DNA of 29,744 nt from an uncultured Bacteroidales bacterium (GTDB taxonomy: Bacteria > Bacteroidota > Bacteroidia > Bacteroidales > Paludibacteraceae), in NCBI GenBank assembly GCA_946615455.1, contig CAMOHN010000001.1:1-29744 (forward strand), given 5' to 3'. Positions 24,326 to 29,744 of this stretch are shown piece after piece. Position numbers and translations under genes: made by a program. Position 1 is the first letter of the stretch; each line of letters begins with the position of its first letter. The notes beneath the pieces were generated by a model. That model was not told where the DNA came from and ran no database searches. It worked only from the letters and a program-made list of their open reading frames with translations.

Positions 24326-25402
24326 TTATTCTACCGTCCAACGAATCATGACTTGCTTTACGGCGTTCTTGGGGTCGTTGGTGATGACGGTGACAGGCTC
24401 AATGAAAGTGCCTTTCTCGTCTGTGGGCAGGGTGACGTGGCAATTGCCTTTCTTGCCTGAGCGAATGCTCTTGACAGGAGTAATGGTCACGCCCTTGTTG
24501 GTGTTCAGTATGCGGCGAATCAGCAGCGGATTGGTGCCGGCGTTACTCAGTTGCAGATTGGCTCTGGCTTTCTTGCCTTGAGCAAAGGTGCCGAGGTCAA
24601 TGTCTTCTTGAATGCTCAGTATGGGGGCAGCGTCCATCTCTTGCTGGCTCATCTGCGAGAAGTCCTCCACAATGTTGGCTTTGATGGTGATGGCTTTTTC
24701 TTTGTCTTTCTCGCCGTTGATGATCATATAGACAGTCACTTCTACCGGACCATATACAGAGCACAAGTCGGCATTCAGAAGCAACTGAATGTCACCCTTT
24801 TGCTGTGGTTGAATCTCCATGCTGGTCTGGGCTGTGATGGCAGGAACGGCAATCAGGTAGTCAGCCGTGCTGCGGCATTCTAACGTGAAAGCAGAGTCTT
24901 TCTGGTTGGCATAAGCGAGGGTGAGTTGTGCCTGTGCACCCTTCTTCACATTGCCAAAGTCCACCAGGTTTTTTGCTAAACTGAGTTTGCCCATTTTAAC
25001 GGGGAAATTGTCAACGGGTTTGACGGTCTTAGGAATGACCTCACCCTTGATGAACAACTTGGTTGTGGTCTCCTTGGCATTCGAGGTCACGGTGATGGTT
25101 TTCTGGAAGTGTCCGGGACGACCGTTCGGATTGTAGGTCACCGTTATTTGTCCCTCTTGTCCGGGTTCAACCGGCTCTTTGGTCCACTTAGGTGTGGTGC
25201 AGCCGCAACTGGCGCGCACATTGCTCAGCACCAAGGCTGACATACCCTCGTTCTTGAATGTGAATACGGTGGTTACGCGGCCGTCTGCCTCGTTGATCTT
25301 ACCAAAGTCGTGGGTCGTGCGGTCAAAAGTAATCACAGGCTCCTGTCCGCAAACCATTCCGGCGGTCAGGACGGCCATTAACATCATTGCTAACTTTTTC
25401 AT
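24326..25402 (-). CDS. Exported DUF1573 Ig-like domain protein
   Basis: This 358-residue protein starts with a signal peptide (1-19). The first domain (about 22-125) is a clear DUF1573 module: ITFDRTTHDFGKI, the turn FTFKNEG, then VRASCGCTTPKW and VTYNPNGRPGHFQKTITV. Two further Ig-like modules appear to follow (about 135-245 and 255-358), each opening with a D-F/L-G strand and containing a T/S-rich strand. DUF1573 proteins are abundant exported proteins of Bacteroidota with no settled function; the SCGCT pair may bind metal or form a disulfide. The gene lies 28 bases after rel and 10 bases before meaB. Confidence 0.85.
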   Translation of the reverse strand: MKKLAMMLMAVLTAGMVCGQEPVITFDRTTHDFGKINEADGRVTTVFTFKNEGMSALVLSNVRASCGCTTPKWTKEPVEPGQEGQITVTYNPNGRPGHFQKTITVTSNAKETTTKLFIKGEVIPKTVKPVDNFPVKMGKLSLAKNLVDFGNVKKGAQAQLTLAYANQKDSAFTLECRSTADYLIAVPAITAQTSMEIQPQQKGDIQLLLNADLCSVYGPVEVTVYMIINGEKDKEKAITIKANIVEDFSQMSQQEMDAAPILSIQEDIDLGTFAQGKKARANLQLSNAGTNPLLIRRILNTNKGVTITPVKSIRSGKKGNCHVTLPTDEKGTFIEPVTVITNDPKNAVKQVMIRWTVE

Positions 25403-25430
25403 AATGTTTGTTTTTTATAGTGTTTATATT

Positions 25431-27215
25431 CTATTTCTTCTCTTTGTCACCCTCGGGTGTCTCAGTTTCGCGCGTCTCCTCCACATCGGTCAGTTCGGGT
25501 ATTTTCTTCAACTCAGCGCAGAGGGCACTCAGCGATGATTGCTCGAAGATGAACAGCTCAATCACACACTCAAAACGGGTATCTTCCACCTCGGTGTGCA
25601 AACTCTTCAAGTTCAGGTGCATCTGCTCGCTGATGATGTTGAGCATCTTGACCAGCACGCCAAAGTTATCTGTCCCGCGTATGAGCAGTTTGACCAATTT
25701 TGGTTCTGTATTTCTCTGTTTGCCAACAGGCTGTTTGTTAAAGAAGTGCTTGATGGCGTTCTGCGCTTTGGCAGTCACCACCAGGTTGAGCCATTCGGGT
25801 TCGGGTTGCTGTTTCTGCGATGTTAGAATCTCTATCTGGTCGCCGCTTTCAAGGCGATAACTGAGCGACTCCATCTTGTGGTTGACTTTGGCTCCGATGC
25901 AGTGCTCGCCCAACTCCGAGTGAATCTGATAGGCAAAGTCCAGCACCGTAGCACCAAGAGGCAGCGTCTTGATGTCACCGGCAGGAGTGAAGACAAACAT
26001 CTCTTCGGCAAACAGTCCTAATTTGAATGTGTCCAAGAAAGCCATGGCATCGGGGTCGGGGTGGTCCAGCACCTCCTTGATGTCTAACAGCCACTGGTCC
26101 AGATCCGATTCCTCGAACGAGTCTGCCTTGTATTTCCAGTGCGCCGCCAGTCCCTTCTCTGCCAATTCGTGCATACGCTCCGAGCGAATCTGTATCTCTA
26201 CCCAGTAGCCGAACGGCCCCATCACCGTCACATGCAACGCCTCATAACCATTGGACTTGGGCGTTGAGATCCAGTCGCGGATACGCTCCGGATGAGGACG
26301 ATACAGACTGGTGATGGCAGAGTAGATGCTCCAGCACTGGTCTTTCTCCGAACTTAGGTCGTCCGGTGTGAAAATGATACGCACTGCCAACAGGTCATAC
26401 ACATCCTCAAAGGGGATGTTCTTCTTCTGCATCTTCTCCCAGATGGAAAAGACGGATTTCAGTCGTGCCGAGATGGTGAAGTGCATGCCCATGTCGTTCA
26501 GTTTCTTGCGGATAGGCTCCACAAAAGTGCGATAGTCTTCCATCTGCACCTCCTTGACGGCAGCGAGTTTGCTGTCTATCTCGGCGTAAATGTCGGGGTG
26601 CAGGTAGTGGAAACTGAGGTCTTCCAGTTCGCTTTTGATGGGGAACAAGCCCAGCCGGTGTGCTAACGGAGCATAGATGAGCATGGTCTCTTGGGCTATC
26701 TTGCGCTGTTTCTCAGGCTGTTGGGCAGACAGTGTGCGCATGTTATGCAGGCGGTCGGCAATCTTGATGAGTACCACGCGCACATCGTCTGACATGGTCA
26801 GCACCAACTTGCGGATGTTGGTAGCCTGCTTCTCATCCTGGGTGGCAAACACACCCCCGCTGATTTTTGTCAAACCGCTGACAATCTGCGCAATCTTCGG
26901 ATTGAACTGCTGTTCTATGTCCTCTTCGGTATAGTCGGTATCTTCCACCACATCGTGCAGCAGGGCGGCGCAAATGCTGGTGCTGCCCAGACCTATCTCG
27001 CGCACCACAATGCGTGCCACAGCCAAAGGGTGCATGATGTACGGCTCACCGCTCAAACGCCTCACCCCGCGATGCGCCTGATTGGCAAAGCGGAAAGCAC
27101 GCGTGATAATCTCCACCTTCTGCTTGTGGATGGTATGTGCATAGTCGTCCAGCAGTTCCTCAAAAGCCTGCTCGATCATCCGATCTTCTTCCGGTGTAAA
27201 TTCGCTCTCCTTCAT
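25431..27215 (-). CDS. Rel/SpoT-family (p)ppGpp synthetase/hydrolase lacking the central C-terminal domains
   Basis: This enzyme controls the stringent response alarmone (p)ppGpp. Residues about 35-190 form the HD hydrolase domain with H62, H87-D88 and E91-D92 intact (LLHDVVEDTDYT). Residues about 235-370 form the synthetase domain (SVFSIWEKMQ, AVRIIF, TPKSNGYEALH, VEIQIRSERMHELAEKGLAAHWKYK). TGS is at about 406-468 (MFVFTPAGDIKTLPLGAT) and an ACT domain at about 505-575 (LIRGTDNFGVLVKMLN). The 594-residue length is well below the usual 720-750: only about 37 residues lie between TGS and ACT, so the helical and zinc-finger/RIS domains are absent, with no frameshift visible. I chose ATG 27215 (MKESEF) over an upstream TTG at 27239 that overlaps the promoter. 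Both catalytic domains look complete, so bifunctional activity is likely. Confidence 0.92.
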   Translation of the reverse strand: MKESEFTPEEDRMIEQAFEELLDDYAHTIHKQKVEIITRAFRFANQAHRGVRRLSGEPYIMHPLAVARIVVREIGLGSTSICAALLHDVVEDTDYTEEDIEQQFNPKIAQIVSGLTKISGGVFATQDEKQATNIRKLVLTMSDDVRVVLIKIADRLHNMRTLSAQQPEKQRKIAQETMLIYAPLAHRLGLFPIKSELEDLSFHYLHPDIYAEIDSKLAAVKEVQMEDYRTFVEPIRKKLNDMGMHFTISARLKSVFSIWEKMQKKNIPFEDVYDLLAVRIIFTPDDLSSEKDQCWSIYSAITSLYRPHPERIRDWISTPKSNGYEALHVTVMGPFGYWVEIQIRSERMHELAEKGLAAHWKYKADSFEESDLDQWLLDIKEVLDHPDPDAMAFLDTFKLGLFAEEMFVFTPAGDIKTLPLGATVLDFAYQIHSELGEHCIGAKVNHKMESLSYRLESGDQIEILTSQKQQPEPEWLNLVVTAKAQNAIKHFFNKQPVGKQRNTEPKLVKLLIRGTDNFGVLVKMLNIISEQMHLNLKSLHTEVEDTRFECVIELFIFEQSSLSALCAELKKIPELTDVEETRETETPEGDKEKK

Positions 27216-27236
27216 AGAAACAGCACAATAAACGCG

Positions 27237-27268
27237 CAAAAATATCTTTTTTCCGAAATGTGTACAAT
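27237..27268 (-). promoter_or_regulatory. Promoter of rel and probably the eleven-gene run
   Basis: On the minus strand, TATTTTTG at 27237-27244 matches the TAnnTTTG -7 box. ATTG at 27265-27268 lies exactly 20 bases upstream, near the TTTG -33 consensus. Transcription would start near 27230, giving a leader of about 15 bases before the ATG at 27215. No comparable element was seen in the short gaps downstream. Confidence 0.65.
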
Positions 27269-27347
27269 TTTTGCCTGAAAAAAACGGAAAACTACGCCCG
27301 AATTGTCAAAATTCTGCTTCTGTTATGGTAGGTGTGGCAAACGGCAT

Positions 27348-27355
27348 TACTTTTG
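27348..27355 (+). promoter_or_regulatory. Bacteroidota -7 box for the amidase gene
   Basis: TACTTTTG matches TAnnTTTG exactly and is identical to the box of the barrel operon at 8611-8618. It lies 40 bases before the ATG at 27396; the -33 region (TTATG, 27323-27327) matches poorly. It argues against a start at 27303, which would lie upstream of the promoter. Confidence 0.6.
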
Positions 27356-27395
27356 TTGCACTTATTGTTGTTTAATTATTTCACTTCTGCTTACT

Positions 27396-28523
27396 ATGTG
27401 GCTTGTGCGCAAAATACTGCTTCTTGGTTCGTTTTTTATGTTCATGGTGTTGCCTGTTCGTGCCTTTACAGTGGTCATTGATGCCGGGCACGGCGGTAAG
27501 GACTATGGTGCCATAGGACATGTGCTCAAACTCAAAGAGAAAGACCTCAACTTGGATGTGTCGCTGCGTCTGGCTTCCAAGATTCGCACAGCCTACCCCG
27601 ATGTCAATGTGGTGCTCACCCGCTCCACTGATGTATTCATAGCCTTGCAGGAGCGTGCCAACATAGTCAATCGCAACAATGCCGACCTGTTCATCTGTGT
27701 CCATACCAACTCGGCGGAGAGCCGCAAAGCTTCCGGTGCCGAAGTCTTTATTCTCGGTACGGATAAGATGGAGAAGAACCTTGATGTCGCCATGCGTGAG
27801 AATGCCGTCATGAAACTTGAGGCGGACTATCAGACCACCTATCAAGGGTTTGACCCCAACAGCATCGACTCTTACATCATGTTCGAACTCATGCAGAACC
27901 AGTATATGGATCGCAGCCTCAAATTCGCCACTATGGTGCAGAATGAGTTTGTCAATACCCTCAAACGCGGCGACCGAGGTGTGCGTCAGGCGGCTTTTTG
28001 GGTACTGCTCAAGTCGGCTTGCCCCAGTGTGTTGGTCGAGATGGGTTTTGTATCCAACAAAGAAGAAGAACAATACCTCGGCACGGACAAGGGCAAACGC
28101 GAAATCACCGATGCCATCTTCACCGCTTTCTGTACTTACTATCAGTCCGTCACCGGCACAATGGAAGCGACTGTTGCACCTGCCCAAACAGAACAACCAA
28201 AAAATGAAGTCTCTACACCTGAACAGCCTGCTGCACAACCTGCTCAAACCACCCAATCTGCTCAACCTGCTGCTGAACAAAAAGAAACACCCGCCGTTTC
28301 CACAGCGGGCAACTATACGGTGCAGATCTTCTCATCGCGACGCGAATTGAGCGAGAATGACCCCGAGTTCAAGGGACTGAAAGGTTGTTTCTATACCCGT
28401 CGTGGCGAGTGGTACAAGTACATGTACGGTCGCTATCAGACCGAGCAGGAAGCCCAAAAGGTGTGCGACCAACTGCAGACCAAGTTCAAAGGCTGTTTTG
28501 TGGTGCCTGTTCCCCAAGATTAG
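27396..28523 (+). CDS. N-acetylmuramoyl-L-alanine amidase (Amidase_3) with C-terminal SPOR domain
   Basis: The 375-residue product has a signal peptide (1-23) directly followed by the zinc amidase domain (about 24-240). Zinc ligands are H32 (VVIDAGHGG), E48 (LKEKDLNLD) and H103 (FICVHTNS), and the catalytic glutamate is E215 (VLVEMGFVSN). It cleaves the amide bond between muramic acid and the stem peptide. A linker rich in P, A, Q and T (about 255-303) leads to a SPOR-like domain (about 306-372, YTVQIFSSRREL, GRYQTEQEAQKVCDQL), which in other bacteria binds glycan strands stripped of stem peptides at the septum. A role in daughter-cell separation is therefore likely. I start at ATG 27396 because the 31 codons upstream are Cys-rich and unlike a signal peptide, and the promoter lies in them. 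Its 3' end overlaps the converging SpoIID-like gene by 38 bases. Confidence 0.93.
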   Translation: MWLVRKILLLGSFFMFMVLPVRAFTVVIDAGHGGKDYGAIGHVLKLKEKDLNLDVSLRLASKIRTAYPDVNVVLTRSTDVFIALQERANIVNRNNADLFICVHTNSAESRKASGAEVFILGTDKMEKNLDVAMRENAVMKLEADYQTTYQGFDPNSIDSYIMFELMQNQYMDRSLKFATMVQNEFVNTLKRGDRGVRQAAFWVLLKSACPSVLVEMGFVSNKEEEQYLGTDKGKREITDAIFTAFCTYYQSVTGTMEATVAPAQTEQPKNEVSTPEQPAAQPAQTTQSAQPAAEQKETPAVSTAGNYTVQIFSSRRELSENDPEFKGLKGCFYTRRGEWYKYMYGRYQTEQEAQKVCDQLQTKFKGCFVVPVPQD

Positions 28524-29628
28524 ATAGTTCAGAATTGGGATAGTAGTAAGCCAGTATGTCCTCGTACTGCTTCCCTTCCAATGCCATTTCGGCTGCTCCC
28601 AATTGGCATAGTCCCACACCGTGTCCCCAGCCGTGACCATGCAGCACAAAACGCTCGGGACGCTCGGCAGGTTGTTCCTCCACCGTGAACCACGACGAGT
28701 AGAGGCAACTGCGGCTCAATGCACGGCGAATCTTCAACTCTTTGCCCAATACGATACTCCCTGTTTCTCCTTCAATCTGAAGACTATAAATGCGTCCGGA
28801 AGCACCGCGTTGGAGAGGGTGGAGGTGACGAATGCTACCCACATCAATGCCCGCCTTCTCTTGGAGTATGCTTTGCAGTTCCGCCTGCGTGTATGCTACC
28901 GTCCAGTCGTGGGCATCGCGGGTCTGTTGGTCGTAGTGAATCAAACAATGCAGAATAGCCGGTTCATTGCGTTTCAGCCGTTCCACTGCCCGTTGGCAAT
29001 AGGGGCACTCCACTGACTGCAGGTAAGGCACATCCTTGTCTTCCCAGCAGGTGCTGAACACTTCCGTTCGCCCACCGCAACACTTATAGAAGCGTGTATC
29101 GCACACCTCGCCTTGGTAGGTCAGTACTTGTCCGGCTGTGGCACGGACGGCGGAAACAGCTCGTTCGTTGATTTTTCGTATGCCCTCGTACCGTTGGCAG
29201 TGGTCGTCGGCACAAACATCGTAGCCGATGTGCCCGTTGCTCTCATAGGCGGTCTGCCGTAAACTGCCCGCCGAAGCACGATTGGCGGCTATGGCACGCA
29301 TAGCCCACGAGCGGGAGATGACAGCGTGTGCCTTCAATAGTTCAATGGGGCTGTCGGACGACATCTCCGACGAGATGACCGACACTAAGTAATCCTCCAA
29401 CCCAATCTCATTGACTGCCGTCTCGGTGTCGTCGGCGTTCCGGATGATGTGAAGTGTGCCGGCAAACTCTTGGGTCTCCTCTCTGTCCCAATGGAATCCT
29501 ATGCCGATGCGCACACCGTGCAGCACAAAAGTTGGTTGCCCGTTGTGTTCGCTCGTTTCATAGTCAATATGCGGAGCTGTGACTATGCCGACTCGAATCC
29601 GAGGGATTGGCGTGCTTGCAGTTCCCAT
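28486..29628 (-). CDS. SpoIID/LytB-domain protein (lytic transglycosylase or amidase-enhancer family)
   Basis: SpoIID is a lytic transglycosylase acting on denuded glycan in sporulating Firmicutes; LytB is an amidase enhancer. This 380-residue protein keeps the core motifs: LEDYLVSVISSEMSSDSP with the candidate catalytic Glu in SSEM, LLKAHAVISRSWAM, and the C-terminal GHGWGHGVGLCQLGAAEMA followed by ILAYYYP. A His and two Cys in NGHIGYDVCADDHCQRYEG are spaced much like the zinc site of clostridial SpoIID. It is also Cys-rich further on (KCCGG, ECPYCQ). It has no signal peptide, beginning MGTASTPIPRIRVGI, so its site of action is unclear. Its ATG lies 43 bases inside the end of the upstream gene, implying translational coupling. 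It lies tail-to-tail with the amidase gene, and both enzymes act on peptidoglycan. Confidence 0.88.
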   Translation of the reverse strand: MGTASTPIPRIRVGIVTAPHIDYETSEHNGQPTFVLHGVRIGIGFHWDREETQEFAGTLHIIRNADDTETAVNEIGLEDYLVSVISSEMSSDSPIELLKAHAVISRSWAMRAIAANRASAGSLRQTAYESNGHIGYDVCADDHCQRYEGIRKINERAVSAVRATAGQVLTYQGEVCDTRFYKCCGGRTEVFSTCWEDKDVPYLQSVECPYCQRAVERLKRNEPAILHCLIHYDQQTRDAHDWTVAYTQAELQSILQEKAGIDVGSIRHLHPLQRGASGRIYSLQIEGETGSIVLGKELKIRRALSRSCLYSSWFTVEEQPAERPERFVLHGHGWGHGVGLCQLGAAEMALEGKQYEDILAYYYPNSELSNLGEQAPQNSL

Positions 29629-29744
29629 GTGCGTAGGCGGTCTTTGTAGAGGTTGTTGCGGTTCATGGCATCTGTGTCACAGTTGGCATCGGAGTTGTCC
29701 TCCCACCGGCGGCAGTTATAGACCACATCCCAGATACGACCAAT
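29583..29744 (-). CDS. C-terminal end of an unidentified protein (cut by window edge)
   Basis: A minus-strand frame enters from the right edge and gives 53 codons before a TAG at 29583-29585. The visible part is hydrophilic and charged, with NCRRWEDNSDANCDTDAMN followed by a helical KDRLRTWELQARQ stretch, which looks like a real coding C-terminus rather than a chance frame. I do not recognise the family. Its stop lies inside the start region of the SpoIID-like gene (46-base overlap), so the two are probably cotranscribed and coupled. It is too short to appear as a stand-alone reading frame from an ATG. Confidence 0.6.
   Translation of the reverse strand: MGRIWDVVYNCRRWEDNSDANCDTDAMNRNNLYKDRLRTWELQARQSLGFESA

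Noticed and set aside
27303..27395. Upstream start at 27303 for the amidase
   Set aside because: The extra 31 residues are Cys-rich, precede a normal signal peptide and overlap the -7 box.
27381..28280. A 299-codon minus-strand frame opposite the amidase gene
   Set aside because: The plus strand encodes the amidase with all zinc ligands; the antisense frame has no domain.
1..29744. tRNA, rRNA, riboswitch, insertion sequence or phage attachment site
   Set aside because: Reading both strands I saw no cloverleaf with CCA end, no transposase or integrase, and no terminal inverted repeats; almost all sequence is accounted for by coding genes.

Overview
The window reads as a gene-dense chromosomal segment of a Bacteroidales bacterium (phylum Bacteroidota), probably of the Prevotella/Porphyromonas/Paludibacter breadth; I would not go below order level. 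The evidence is a giant surface protein with a type IX secretion (T9SS) C-terminal sorting signal, a TonB-dependent receptor paired with a DUF5689 lipoprotein, Bacteroidota-type promoters (-7 box TAnnTTTG), mostly weak Shine-Dalgarno sequences, and housekeeping genes that resemble this group. I see no tRNA, rRNA, insertion sequence, prophage, CRISPR array or integration site. No stretch over 300 bases lacks a gene; the longest gaps are the two divergent promoter regions (8534-8740 and 27216-27395).

Layout. (1) 2-412: the 3' end of panB, plus strand. (2) 406-8533, minus strand: an operon-like run of an outer-membrane beta-barrel protein, a 2050-residue repeat protein, an FtsB/DivIC-like division protein and ruvC. 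(3) 8741-11047, plus strand: an exported GH3 glycosidase. (4) 11062-27215, minus strand: eleven closely packed genes in transcription order rel, a DUF1573 protein, meaB, dnaB, asnS, a TonB-dependent receptor, a DUF5689 lipoprotein, cvpA-like, a YjdF/DUF2238-like membrane protein, nadE and dsbD. Gaps are 33 bases or less, or the genes overlap. (5) 27396-28523, plus strand: an N-acetylmuramoyl-L-alanine amidase with a C-terminal SPOR domain. (6) 28486-29744, minus strand: a SpoIID/LytB-domain protein and the C-terminus of an unidentified upstream gene.

How the genes relate. Much of the window concerns the envelope: peptidoglycan remodelling (amidase, SpoIID-like protein), division (FtsB-like), periplasmic thiol chemistry (DsbD), exported Ig-like proteins, a T9SS cargo and an outer-membrane receptor/lipoprotein pair. 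Core genes for replication, recombination, translation, NAD synthesis and the stringent response are interleaved. The exported repeat protein is very rich in cysteine, so a periplasmic reductant encoded nearby is plausible context but not proof of a link.

Most unusual items: the 34-repeat giant protein, in which cysteines are lost in compensating pairs between neighbouring repeats and a four-repeat block is tandemly duplicated; a Rel/SpoT enzyme that goes almost directly from TGS to ACT, lacking the helical and zinc-finger/RIS domains; a DsbD with a shortened N-terminal periplasmic domain; and a DnaB ending in an SSB-like D-V-P-F tip whose last codon and stop lie in a small AT-rich repeat. 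I did not find a clearly new multi-gene system; the repeat protein and its barrel neighbour are the best candidates for undescribed biology.
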